From assembly GCA_900549275.1 (NCBI GenBank), contig URNU01000030.1, positions 1 to 10,017 on the forward strand: a stretch of 10,017 nucleotides of DNA. Reading direction: 5' to 3'. Position numbers and translations under genes: made by a program. The stretch comes from an uncultured Collinsella sp. Lineage in GTDB: Bacteria; Actinomycetota; Coriobacteriia; Coriobacteriales; Coriobacteriaceae. Under the pieces are notes generated by a model. That model searched no databases. It was not told where the DNA came from and was given only the letters and a program-made list of their open reading frames with translations. Below are positions 1 through 6,616 of the stretch, piece after piece. Position 1 is the stretch's first letter, and the number at the start of each line of letters is the position of its first letter.

Positions 1-881
1 CCCTTGTCGGCGCCTGCGCGCTTTGCCTTGCGCTCGGCGTTGAGCTCGGCATCGCTCTCGCGCACCAGCTTAATGATCGCCGCGCATGCCTCCTCGCCCA
101 CCAAGTCGCGAGCACGCACCGTCAGGCGCGTCGCCTCCTGCTTGTCGCCGTCGCTTGCAGCATCGGTCGCGCACATAATCAGGCAGATGGCAATCTCGGC
201 CGAAGGCGAGGTCGGCACGCCTTGCAGGGCCAGTTCGCCCATCACATGGTCGTCGCTCTCATCGGCGGCATCCGGATAGGCAGTATGGATCTTGTTGAGC
301 AGGCGCGTCGTATGCGCGTCGCCAGGGGCCAAGCGCAGCGCCAGACGCGCGCAACCCACGGCCGCCGAGACGTTCTCGGTCTCGGGCTCAAGGAAATACT
401 GGCCCAAGTTGGCGTAGGCGCGGGCGGCGCACTTGCCGTCGCTTGCACGCTCCAGCACCGAGAACGAGAGCGATGCCCATTCCTGCTTGTCCTCGAGTGC
501 GCGGAACAGCTCGGCCAAATCCAAGCGATAGTTGCAGTTCATGGGGTCCCAACGCACAGCCTGCATCAGGGCATTACGAGCGCTCACATAATCCTGCTGG
601 CGAATGTAGGCAAACGCCATATCAGAGTACAGGCGGTCAAACGGCACCTCGACCTGCACCAGCTCGCGCGGATCCTTTTCCACACGACGGTAGGCCAGAC
701 GCTCAAACTTGCTATCGAAGCTAAAGTACTGGCGGTTCTCCTCTGTCTTGCACTCGGCATCGATATACTCCTCGGCGAGCTCAACCAAACGCTCCAACAG
801 CGGCGTCGCCGTGGCCAAGTCTCCCTGTGCCAGGTAATTCTCGGCATACGTAATGTCTTGTAGGCTGATGGGCAGGTCCAT
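1..881 (-). CDS. Tetratricopeptide-like repeat protein, C-terminus off the window
   Basis: An open frame of 293 codons starts at an ATG at 881 and runs leftwards off the window without a stop, so the C-terminus is missing. The start is supported by a GGAG ribosome site about 7 bases upstream. The protein is acidic and helical. Two stretches look like tetratricopeptide helices: residues about 88-110 (SDMAFAYIRQQDYVSARNAL, followed by a WDP turn) and residues about 135-180, which end in ARLALRLAPGD. Such repeats bind partner proteins. There is no signal peptide or membrane segment, so it is probably cytoplasmic. It follows the tRNA operon terminator by about 57 bases. A possible -10 element (TATACG, about 925-932) suggests its own promoter. 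The specific function is unknown. Confidence 0.8.
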   Translation of the reverse strand, partial: MDLPISLQDITYAENYLAQGDLATATPLLERLVELAEEYIDAECKTEENRQYFSFDSKFERLAYRRVEKDPRELVQVEVPFDRLYSDMAFAYIRQQDYVSARNALMQAVRWDPMNCNYRLDLAELFRALEDKQEWASLSFSVLERASDGKCAARAYANLGQYFLEPETENVSAAVGCARLALRLAPGDAHTTRLLNKIHTAYPDAADESDDHVMGELALQGVPTSPSAEIAICLIMCATDAASDGDKQEATRLTVRARDLVGEEACAAIIKLVRESDAELNAERKAKRAGADK

Positions 882-937
882 GGCAACTCCTCGGTCCGGG
901 TGAAACGCGGCTCATTCCACACATGCGGCGTATACAC

Positions 938-965
938 AAAACCCGGGTCTCTTGCGAGGCCCGGG
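938..965 (-). terminator. Intrinsic terminator of the tRNA-Gln/tRNA-Glu operon
   Basis: Read on the minus strand just after tRNA-Glu, two CCCGGG hexamers (960-965 and 942-947) pair. After one C-A mismatch the stem continues with three more pairs (CTC/GAG) and a GCAA tetraloop. Four U residues follow (938-941). The U-run is short, but the placement 12 bases after the tRNA 3' end fits an operon terminator. Confidence 0.65.
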
Positions 966-976
966 CGTTCATTTTG

Positions 977-1053
977 TGGTAGCCCGTACCAGATTCGAAC
1001 TGGTGATCTCCGCCTTGAGAGGGCGGCGTCCTAAACCGCTAGACGAACGGGCC
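977..1053 (-). tRNA. tRNA-Glu, anticodon CUC
   Basis: The minus strand folds into a full cloverleaf of 77 nt with an encoded CCA end. The acceptor stem is GGCCCGT/ACGGGCT with a G-U pair at its base. The D arm is GTCT...GGAC. The anticodon stem CCGCC/GGCGG encloses the loop CTCTCAA, giving anticodon CTC, which reads GAG. The T arm is ACCAG-TTCGAAT-CTGGT. It lies 17 nt after tRNA-Gln on the same transcript and would be processed from it. Confidence 0.97.
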
Positions 1054-1070
1054 ATATGTAGCAAATGCAA

Positions 1071-1144
1071 TGGCTGGGATGGAGGGAGTCGAACCCCCAT
1101 TGACGGAACCAGAATCCGCTGTCCTGCCATTAGACGACATCCCA
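1071..1144 (-). tRNA. tRNA-Gln, anticodon CUG
   Basis: The minus strand gives a 74-nt cloverleaf with encoded CCA. The acceptor stem is TGGGATG/CATCCCA and the discriminator base is G. The U1-A72 pair is a feature known from bacterial tRNA-Gln. The anticodon loop is TTCTGGT, giving anticodon CTG, which reads CAG. The T loop is TTCGACT. It is the first gene of the two-tRNA operon and lies about 38 nt after the predicted transcription start. Confidence 0.97.
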
Positions 1145-1188
1145 ATGACTGCATCGCTGCGCTCGGCTGTGCCTTTGCGCAAGAAAGA

Positions 1189-1217
1189 AATATACGGGAA
1201 GTCCCGCCATGACGCAA
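1189..1217 (-). promoter_or_regulatory. Promoter of the tRNA operon
   Basis: On the minus strand, TTGCGT (1212-1217) and TATATT (1189-1194) are separated by exactly 17 bases, close to the sigma-70 consensus. The DNA upstream (about 1220-1260) is A/T-rich, with AAAAAAG and AAAATTG, and may act as an UP element, as is common for stable-RNA promoters. Transcription would begin near 1182. Confidence 0.75.
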
Positions 1218-1341
1218 GCCCCAATTTTGACTTTTTTGAAATTCGGTCAAATTGGCCTAATTTCGTCCAACCCGTGAAGGACCTGTGAAGCCGACCGCTG
1301 TACACGAAGGGCAAAACGCCGCGAGCGGTAGCCGTCAACCG

Positions 1342-1370
1342 TTGGCAGATTCTACCGCGAAAACGATAGC
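1342..1370 (+). promoter_or_regulatory. Possible weak promoter for the MarR-like gene
   Basis: TTGGCA (1342-1347) lies 17 bases before GATAGC (1365-1370). The -35 is good but the -10 is poor, matching consensus at three of six positions. It sits about 50 bases before the ATG at 1421 in the divergent spacer shared with the tRNA operon. This is an inference from motif and position only. Confidence 0.3.
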
Positions 1371-1420
1371 ACCAGGCAACACAATCGAAGTATCAATGAT
1401 CGCGTAGATATCGAGGCGCC

Positions 1421-1831
1421 ATGGACGAAGAGCTTGATTACCTATGGGAGGCCCTCGGCCTCGAGATAACTGCCATCCCTTGGCCAGATCGGCACAAAAT
1501 TCATCCCACGCTACGCCCCGCCATCACAGTCATGCAGGCAACGTATCGCGGCGCCTCATTTTTGATGATGCGAATGGCATGGCACGCGACGCTACCCGAC
1601 CTCAAGCGAGTTCAGGCAAGCCTCGTGGAGCTATCCGGTATTCCCGTCGTGATTTCTGAGACCCATTTGGAGCAACGCCAACGCGACCGTTTGCAAGCAC
1701 AGCGAATCCCGTTCATCTGTCCCGACATTCAGGCATATCTGCCCTTTATGGACGAAGAGTACTGGAGCGGCAAGCCCAACAAACAGGTAAGGATCTACGA
1801 CCCGCATAAGTGGGCACAGTTTGAGTACTGA
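1421..1831 (+). CDS. Short protein like the N-terminal domain of MarR-type regulators, lacking the winged helix
   Basis: This is a 136-residue acidic protein starting at ATG 1421. A GAGG lies 4 bases upstream, which is a tight spacing. The stretch from about residue 75 is the most telling: IPVVISETHLEQRQRDRL followed by RIPFICPDIQAYLPFMDE. From memory, this block occurs before the DNA-binding winged helix in a group of longer MarR-annotated regulators of Gram-positive gut bacteria. In those proteins it forms a mixed alpha/beta domain. Here the frame stops at 1831 and no helix-turn-helix follows on either strand, so the protein is a standalone domain or a truncated regulator. It has no membrane segment. 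It is convergent with the Spx/ArsC-family gene. The family assignment is from pattern memory only. Confidence 0.65.
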   Translation: MDEELDYLWEALGLEITAIPWPDRHKIHPTLRPAITVMQATYRGASFLMMRMAWHATLPDLKRVQASLVELSGIPVVISETHLEQRQRDRLQAQRIPFICPDIQAYLPFMDEEYWSGKPNKQVRIYDPHKWAQFEY

Positions 1832-1849
1832 CCAGAGCGAACCCGCCGA

Positions 1850-1897
1850 CGGAAAGTGCATCTCAAAATCTGCACTCGAAACAGGACGCACTTTCCG
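1850..1897. repeat. Quasi-palindrome between convergent genes, possible bidirectional terminator
   Basis: A 10-base perfect inverted repeat (CGGAAAGTGC at 1850-1859, GCACTTTCCG at 1888-1897) encloses 28 bases. An overlapping, mutually exclusive inner hairpin pairs AGTGCA (1855-1860) with TGCACT (1871-1876) across a 10-base loop. It lies between the stop codons at 1831 (plus) and 1904 (minus), so it could end transcription both ways. No proper U-run follows on either strand, so a REP-like repeat is an alternative. Confidence 0.55.
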
Positions 1898-1903
1898 CAG
1901 TTG

Positions 1904-2263
1904 CTACAGCAGCGCCTCGGTCCAAGTCGCTTCCCTAAAACCGGGGATCGCAAAGTCATCGCCCACCAGCAGCGGACGCTTAACCAGCATGCCGTCGGTC
2001 GCCAACAGCTCATAGCATTCCTGATCCGACATCCCTGCATCCAGACGTGCCTTCAGGCCAAGCTCTCGATACTTCATGCCCGACGAGTTAAAGAAGCGAC
2101 GCACCGGCAGCCCCGAACGCGCAATCCAGGTCGCAAGTTCCTCAGCCGAAGGATTGTCTGTAACAATATCGCGATCGACATACTCAACCCCATGCTCGTC
2201 CAACCAGGCCTTGGCCTTTTTACACGTCGAGCATTTGGGATATTCAACAAACAGCACTGCCAT
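1904..2263 (-). CDS. Spx/ArsC-family thioredoxin-fold protein (arsenate reductase-like)
   Basis: This 119-residue protein is of the usual length for the family. The N-terminus carries YPKCSTCKKAK with a CxxC pair (Cys11, Cys14). The centre has the conserved GLPVRRFFNSSGMKYRELGL block, and the C-terminal part has DGMLVKRPLLV. Together these match the ArsC/Spx/YusI-type subfamily often annotated as 'arsenate reductase family protein'. True arsenate reduction is unproven, and the CxxC points to a redox role or an Spx-like regulatory role. The start ATG at 2263 has an AAGGG ribosome site about 8 bases upstream. There is no ars operon (no arsB, arsR or acr3) nearby, which argues against dedicated arsenic resistance. 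The short 40-codon frame just upstream ends 13 bases before this start. Confidence 0.9.
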   Translation of the reverse strand: MAVLFVEYPKCSTCKKAKAWLDEHGVEYVDRDIVTDNPSAEELATWIARSGLPVRRFFNSSGMKYRELGLKARLDAGMSDQECYELLATDGMLVKRPLLVGDDFAIPGFREATWTEALL

Positions 2264-2276
2264 GGGGATTCCCTTC

Positions 2277-2520
2277 TTAGAAAAGACAAGTGTCTAGCAA
2301 ACAGCGCATTGATGGCCATCTGCGACCAATGCCGATATTGTAGCCGGCGCCGACGCACAGGCGGTCGCGGTTTTCCATCTTGAGGTTAACGTCTCGCATG
2401 GACGCCAATGGTACAGGTTATGCGCTTATCCAAGCACACCGCCGCCGACGAGGCAAACAGCCCAACAAAGAAGAACTCTACGGTACGGGCGACACGACGG
2501 ATGTTGGTACCCATCCACAT
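2277..2520 (-). other. Coding-like remnants or small ORFs in an otherwise empty stretch
   Basis: The 321 bases between the recombinase and the Spx/ArsC-family gene hold no clear gene. Two minus-strand frames look coding-like. One, 2520-2386, has 44 residues with a hydrophobic run (VEFFFVGLFASSAAVCL). The other, 2399-2277, has 40 residues and includes ENRDRLCVGAGYNIGIG. The first frame's stop overlaps the second frame's ATG by 14 bases. Neither has a visible ribosome site. They could be one old gene broken by a frameshift, two tiny genes, or chance. I recognise neither product. Confidence 0.2.
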
Positions 2521-2584
2521 GCAAACGGGGACAAGTGGGCCGGGGTGGGCGACGGTAGCCGTTGAGCCCTCGTCCCCGGCGCCC

Positions 2585-3190
2585 CTACCCCGCCTCGCGC
2601 ATCCAGCGATCGAACGTCCCCACGCACACGCCCAGGCACTTTGCTGCCTGGCTGCGGGTAATATCGCCCGCCTCATAGCTATCGCGCACCAGCTCAAACT
2701 GAGGAGGGCACGGCTTGCGAGGTCGACCGAAACGGACCCCTCGCGCCCGCGCCGCTGCAATTCCCTCCGCTTGGCGCCGATGGATATTCTCGCGCTCCAC
2801 CTGCGCCACGTAGCTCAGCAGTTGCAGCACAATATCGGCAATCAGGACGTTGGTCACATCCGGCGCGCCGCTGGCCCTAGCGCGCGTGTCAAGCAATGGC
2901 ATGTCCAACACCACAATGGCAACCCCGAGCTCCTTGGTAATGCGTCGCCATTCCTCAAGAATCTCGGAGTAATTACGGCCAAGTCGGTCGATAGAAAGCA
3001 CCACCAGCACGTCCCCGTCTCCCAGGACGTGCAGCAGCTCGCGATAACGCGGTCGATCGAAGTCCTTGCCGCTCGCATGGTCGGCATAAATATTCGCCGA
3101 GCCCACGCCATAGGCGCCCAGCGCATCCAGCTGCCGATTAAGATTCTGATCGCGCGAACTCACCCGCGCATAACCGTACACCGTCGCCAT
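2585..3190 (-). CDS. Small serine recombinase (resolvase/invertase family)
   Basis: The 201-residue protein starts with MATVYGYARVSSRDQ. The Ser in YARVS (Ser11) is the expected nucleophile that forms the covalent link to DNA. SIDRLGRN supplies the conserved Arg pair of the catalytic domain. A long helix region follows (residues about 105-145), then an arginine-rich linker with GVRFGRPRK. A C-terminal helix-turn-helix (residues about 165-198, ITRSQAAKCLGV...GTFDRWMRE) would bind DNA. The size fits the Tn3-resolvase/Hin-invertase group, not the large serine integrases. ATG 3190 is chosen because GGGGATG lies just upstream. A TTG ten codons earlier is less likely. It stands alone, without a transposase or obvious cargo. 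An inverted repeat just upstream (3209-3234) may be its site or operator. Confidence 0.92.
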   Translation of the reverse strand: MATVYGYARVSSRDQNLNRQLDALGAYGVGSANIYADHASGKDFDRPRYRELLHVLGDGDVLVVLSIDRLGRNYSEILEEWRRITKELGVAIVVLDMPLLDTRARASGAPDVTNVLIADIVLQLLSYVAQVERENIHRRQAEGIAAARARGVRFGRPRKPCPPQFELVRDSYEAGDITRSQAAKCLGVCVGTFDRWMREAG

Positions 3191-3208
3191 CTCATCCCCG
3201 CTTTCTTG

Positions 3209-3234
3209 TAAACCTGCCAAAAGGGACAGGTTTA
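3209..3234. repeat. 26-bp inverted repeat upstream of the recombinase, candidate crossover or operator site
   Basis: TAAACCTG (3209-3216) and CAGGTTTA (3227-3234) are perfect inverted arms around a 10-base spacer. Small serine recombinases act on dyad sites of about 26-28 bp, so the geometry fits. Further AGGT units at 3242 and 3263 could be accessory half-sites. A candidate minus-strand promoter (TTGAGA at 3252-3257, 17 bases, TAAACC at 3229-3234) places its -10 inside the right arm, which would allow autorepression. Confidence 0.5.
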
Positions 3235-3313
3235 TTTTGGTAGGTTTTACCTCTCAAATAGCAGGTAAGCGGGCGGCCGAGCAGACGGCAAGGTAGCCAT
3301 GATTCAAATGCGA

Positions 3314-3337
3314 AGGGCGGTCCCGAAAGGCCGCCCT
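3314..3337 (-). terminator. Hairpin downstream of rnr, probable terminator
   Basis: About 30 bases after the rnr stop, the minus strand forms a 7-bp G+C-rich stem (AGGGCGG at 3331-3337, CCGCCCT at 3314-3320) with a 10-base loop. The sequence that follows, TCGCATTTG, has only a weak U-run, so termination may be inefficient. Confidence 0.5.
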
Positions 3338-3366
3338 CCGCTCCCCCACCATCAGTCGGGATTTGG

Positions 3367-5502
3367 CTAATGGATCAGCTTAAAGTCCAAGTGCCCACGC
3401 GTGGTATTGACGCGCGAGACCTCGATAATCACGCGCTGCCCCAGCTCGTAACGGATGCCCGTGTCGGCACCTGTGAGCGTTAGCGCGTCCTCGTCGAACT
3501 CGAACCACTCGTTGCCCAGGCTCTTGATCGAAACCAAGCCTTCGACCTGCGTTAGGTCCAAGCGCACAAAGAGGCCCATGCTGCTAACCCACGAGACGGT
3601 TCCGGCATAGCGCTCGCCCAGACGGTCCTCATAGTACTGGGCAATCTTGATCTTTTGCGTCGCATGGCTGGCGGCATCTGCCGCGCGCTCGGCATCGCTG
3701 CATGCGCGGCAGATCTGCGGCAGAATGCGCGGCAGCGACTCGCGCCCCTTGCCGATCAGGCGCGGCGTACGGACCAGGGCGTCCTTGCCGCCCAGCTGCT
3801 CATAGGCCAACTGCAGCTTGAGTACGCGGTGCACCACCAGATCGGGGTAGCGACGGATGGGACTCGTAAAGTGACAGTAGCACGGCGCGGCGAGCGCAAA
3901 GTGGCCCTCGTTGCGCGGCTTGTACAGCGCGCGCTGCATGCTGCGCAGAAGGAGCGTGTTGACGAGCGGCGCGTTAGCCGTGCCGGCAGCAGCGTCGACT
4001 GCCGCCTGCAACTCGTTGGGACTTCCCAGGGCAATGCCCGCCGCACGGCGTTCATCGATGATGCCGAGCTGCGCCAGCGCCACAGCAGCACCGTGCAGAC
4101 TGTCGGGGCTGGGGTCATCGTGCACGCGATAGCACGCCTCGATGTCGCGGTCGGCCAGCCACTCGGCAACGCACTCGTTAGCCAGCAGCATTGCCTCCTC
4201 GATAAGCGAGGTTGCACAGGAGCGCTCGCGTGCCACGATCTGCACGGGCACGCCGTTCTCATCCAGCAGCGCGCGAATCTCGGCCGTGTCAAAGTCGACC
4301 GAACCGCGTGCGCGACGTATGCGACGCCGGAGTTCTGCGAGTTCGTTTGCGGCAACCAGGAAATCGGCCAGGTCAACGTTACAGCTGCGAGCAGTGCCCT
4401 CGCACGCAAGCCCGCGCTCAAGCGCTTTCTCGCGCGAGGCTTCGGCCGCAGCGACATCCTCCGCAGCGCCCTCCAACACGGAATACTCAACTGCGCCGGC
4501 ACGCACCAGCAGCGCCTCGGCGCCGTCATAGTCCATACGCACACGCGAACGAATCACACTGGGATAGGGATCGTAATGGCGCACACGGCCCTGCGCGTCG
4601 AGCTCGATGTCGACGGTAAACGCCAGGCGATCCTCATCGGGGCGCAGGGAACACAGGTCACAGGACAGGCGCTCGGGCAGCATGGGAAGCACACGATCGG
4701 CAAGGTAGACCGACGTCGTGCGATGCCGGGCCTCCAGGTCGATATGCCCGTCCCAGGCGACATAGTGCGAGACGTCGGCGATATGCACGCCCAGCTTATA
4801 GCCGCCCTCGGGCGTGCGCTCGAGCGAGATGGCATCGTCAAAGTCGCGCGCATCAACCGGGTCGATGGTAATGACAAAGCGATCGCGCAGGTCACGACGA
4901 AGCGGGTCTTTAAGCGCTGCAGTCACATCGAGCGAAAGCGCCTCCGCCTCTGCCAGCGCCGCCTCGGGATAGCTGTCGGTATAGCCGTAGCGTGCCATAA
5001 CATATTGGACGCCCAGATCGGGCGCATCGTCACCGCCGATACGGCGCTCAAGAGTCACCGTGCCCGACTCCAAGCGCGTCGGGTAGGTCAGAATACGCGC
5101 GACGACGACATCGCCAGGGCGCACGCCCAGGCGCTCCGCCGAAGTGTCCTCAGGCAAAATAAAGAAGTCAGCCTTCAGGCGCGAATCGAGCGGCTCGATC
5201 ACTCCGAGCGGCCCGGCGATCCGGTAGGTACCTACCACGCTTATAGCCGCACGTTCAACGACGCCTTCAATCACGGCGCGACGCTCACCATGCGGGCTGT
5301 TCTTAATGCTCACGGCAACGGTGTCGCCATCCATAATCTCACGCTTACCGCGACCCATAACCTTGTAATCGCCGTTGTCGGTTATGACATAGGCACTGTG
5401 CTCATGGAGCTGCACGCGGCCAGTCAGGCTCGGACGACGCTCGCTGCGCACCGGCCCGCGTTTATTGCGTGCGCCACGCTTATGTTTGTTATTGCGCCCC
5501 AT
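3367..5502 (-). CDS. rnr: Ribonuclease R (RNase II/VacB family 3'-5' exoribonuclease)
   Basis: This 711-residue protein is a processive, Mg-dependent 3'-5' exoribonuclease. RNase R degrades structured RNA and helps turn over mRNA and rRNA. The N-terminus is short and very basic (GRNNKHKRGARNKRG). Cold-shock-type OB domains span about residues 25-160. The RNB catalytic domain (about 200-560) contains TIDPVDARDFDDA, with Asp214, Asp220, Asp222 and Asp223 matching the metal-binding aspartates of the family. It also contains HFTSPIRRYPDL (544-555). An S1 RNA-binding domain closes the protein (about 632-708), starting RYAGTVSWVSSMGLFV. The lysine-rich tail of the E. coli enzyme is absent. ATG 5502 has a strong AAGGAGG 4 bases upstream. 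In many Gram-positives rnr is followed by smpB, but here a hairpin and then a recombinase gene follow. Confidence 0.97.
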   Translation of the reverse strand: MGRNNKHKRGARNKRGPVRSERRPSLTGRVQLHEHSAYVITDNGDYKVMGRGKREIMDGDTVAVSIKNSPHGERRAVIEGVVERAAISVVGTYRIAGPLGVIEPLDSRLKADFFILPEDTSAERLGVRPGDVVVARILTYPTRLESGTVTLERRIGGDDAPDLGVQYVMARYGYTDSYPEAALAEAEALSLDVTAALKDPLRRDLRDRFVITIDPVDARDFDDAISLERTPEGGYKLGVHIADVSHYVAWDGHIDLEARHRTTSVYLADRVLPMLPERLSCDLCSLRPDEDRLAFTVDIELDAQGRVRHYDPYPSVIRSRVRMDYDGAEALLVRAGAVEYSVLEGAAEDVAAAEASREKALERGLACEGTARSCNVDLADFLVAANELAELRRRIRRARGSVDFDTAEIRALLDENGVPVQIVARERSCATSLIEEAMLLANECVAEWLADRDIEACYRVHDDPSPDSLHGAAVALAQLGIIDERRAAGIALGSPNELQAAVDAAAGTANAPLVNTLLLRSMQRALYKPRNEGHFALAAPCYCHFTSPIRRYPDLVVHRVLKLQLAYEQLGGKDALVRTPRLIGKGRESLPRILPQICRACSDAERAADAASHATQKIKIAQYYEDRLGERYAGTVSWVSSMGLFVRLDLTQVEGLVSIKSLGNEWFEFDEDALTLTGADTGIRYELGQRVIIEVSRVNTTRGHLDFKLIH

Positions 5503-5514
5503 GGCGCCTCCTTA

Positions 5515-5524
5515 CTATCGATAG
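5515..5524. promoter_or_regulatory. Perfect 10-bp palindrome next to the rnr ribosome site
   Basis: CTATCGATAG lies one base upstream of the AAGGAGG that serves rnr. It could be an operator half or chance. I could not place a convincing -10/-35 pair for rnr in the spacer between ftsX and rnr. Confidence 0.25.
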
Positions 5525-5553
5525 CCGTTTACACCCCAAGAGTCTACCCAAAT

Positions 5554-5637
5554 GATCCCTAAGGGAAGGCAGGATTGCGGATCACTCGAATCGTCCGACC
5601 CCCTAAGTGATCCGTTTTCCTCCGTCCCCAGGGGATC
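5554..5637. repeat. 84-base imperfect palindrome between rnr and the ftsEX terminator
   Basis: The inner arms CGGATCACT (5578-5586) and AGTGATCCG (5606-5614) match perfectly around a 19-base loop. The outer arms GATCCCTAAGGGA (5554-5566) and TCCCCAGGGGATC (5625-5637) match at 10 of 13 positions. The segments between inner and outer arms are partly complementary. The right end directly touches the A-run of the ftsX terminator. It resembles a small palindromic repeat or miniature element rather than a second terminator for the operon, although on the plus strand the inner stem is followed by TTTTCC. Confidence 0.6.
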
Positions 5638-5672
5638 AAAAAACGGGCCGCCCCTGGAAAGGGACGACCCGT
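5638..5672 (-). terminator. Intrinsic terminator of ftsE-ftsX
   Basis: The minus-strand RNA forms a 12-bp stem (ACGGGTCGTCCC with GGGGCGGCCCGT, including two G-U pairs) around the 6-base loop TTTCCA. It is followed directly by a run of U residues. It lies 23 bases after the ftsX stop at 5696. This is a textbook rho-independent terminator and isolates rnr from ftsEX. Confidence 0.92.
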
Positions 5673-5695
5673 TGCAGACGGCATATCCGCAGCGC

Positions 5696-6616
5696 TTACA
5701 CGCGCAGATAACGGCGCATGGCGATGGCAGAACCAAAGAGACCGATAATGACACCGACGAGAATCAGTGCGGCGTAGGTCACCAGATAGTACTGCATCGG
5801 CAGCGCAAACGACATCCAGCCGACGCTCGCCTGCAGGCGCGGAATCATCAGATTGCGCAGCAGCTCCAAAACACCGATGGAAAGCAGCGAGCCCAGAATG
5901 GCCTGCAACACGCCCTCGGTAATGAACGGCCCGCGAATGAAGCCGTTGCTGGCGCCCACCAGGCGCATAATCGCAATCTCGCGACGACGCGCCGTAATGG
6001 ACAGGCGAATCGTGTTGTTGATAAAGATGAACGCGATAAAGGTCAGCAGACCGACGAGTACCACGGCGGCGATACGGATGTAGTTGGTCACCTGGAACAG
6101 GCGGCTCACTTCCTCCTGGCCATACAACACGCTCGCGTTGACGTCGCCGTCGTCCGCGATCTTTTGGAAGTCGGCATTCTTCTTGAGCTTCTTGGCCGTG
6201 CTCTCGACCTGAGACGGGTCGTCCATCTCAATCGCGAACGAGGCAGGAAGCGGGTTCTGGCCGTCGAGTGCGCTCATGGTGGCGTCGGCGTTGCCCGACA
6301 TCTTGCTCGTGTACTCGGCCAGCGCGTCGTCCTTATCCTTATAGGTCACGGACTTGACGTTGCTCCACGTCTTGAGCTCGGCCTCAAAGGCCTGGACGTC
6401 TGCCTGATCGGCATCATCGCTAATAAAGGCATTGATGACAACCTGATCCTCGACGGTGCCGATCACGGAGTTCAGCATCGCGGAACCCATAATGAACAGG
6501 CCGATGATAAACAGCGAAAGGAAGATCGTGATGACGGCGCCGAGCGAGGTGGTCCAGTTACGGAAGAAGTGGCTGATAGCCTCTTTGAGCGAATAGCCCA
6601 CGTTAGTTGGTGCCAT
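5696..6616 (-). CDS. ftsX: Cell division protein FtsX (ABC-type permease subunit)
   Basis: This 306-residue membrane protein has the FtsX layout. There is a short cytoplasmic N-terminus, TM1 at about 25-48, an extracellular domain at about 52-178, and TM2 at about 181-201. The conserved cytoplasmic stretch TARRREIAIMRLVGASNGFI (208-227) follows, then TM3 (about 232-254), TM4 (about 277-300) and a basic end. In known systems FtsX works with the ATPase FtsE at the divisome. There it transmits ATP hydrolysis across the membrane to activate peptidoglycan hydrolases or their adaptors (RipC-type NlpC/P60 in actinobacteria, PcsB or CwlO in Firmicutes). No hydrolase gene is adjacent here. The ATG at 6616 overlaps the end of ftsE by 14 bases, which implies translational coupling. 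A GGGGAGG lies 11 bases upstream. Confidence 0.97.
   Translation of the reverse strand: MAPTNVGYSLKEAISHFFRNWTTSLGAVITIFLSLFIIGLFIMGSAMLNSVIGTVEDQVVINAFISDDADQADVQAFEAELKTWSNVKSVTYKDKDDALAEYTSKMSGNADATMSALDGQNPLPASFAIEMDDPSQVESTAKKLKKNADFQKIADDGDVNASVLYGQEEVSRLFQVTNYIRIAAVVLVGLLTFIAFIFINNTIRLSITARRREIAIMRLVGASNGFIRGPFITEGVLQAILGSLLSIGVLELLRNLMIPRLQASVGWMSFALPMQYYLVTYAALILVGVIIGLFGSAIAMRRYLRV

Noticed and set aside
222..863. 213-codon plus-strand frame in the first kilobase
   Set aside because: The minus strand carries the tetratricopeptide-like gene with a good ribosome site through the same bases, so this is its shadow.
977..1144. tRNA genes as an attachment site for a genomic island
   Set aside because: An island using the tRNA 3' end would lie left of 977, where the sequence is a terminator and the TPR-like gene. 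No duplicated tRNA end was seen elsewhere in the window.
2277..2399. Idea that GAGYNIGIG is a decayed ABC ATPase P-loop or a hexapeptide acetyltransferase fragment
   Set aside because: The match is only a few residues and fits two unrelated families equally poorly, so no function is claimed.
2380..2565. Plus-strand 55-61-codon frame in the gap before the recombinase
   Set aside because: There is no ribosome site, the composition is odd (Arg/Gly/His-rich), and no family resemblance is seen.
3655..5562. 635-codon plus-strand open frame opposite rnr
   Set aside because: It is exactly antisense to RNase R, whose motifs are intact. Long open antisense frames are common in high-G+C genes, and its product is a low-complexity Arg/His/Ala/Gln-rich sequence with no recognisable domain.
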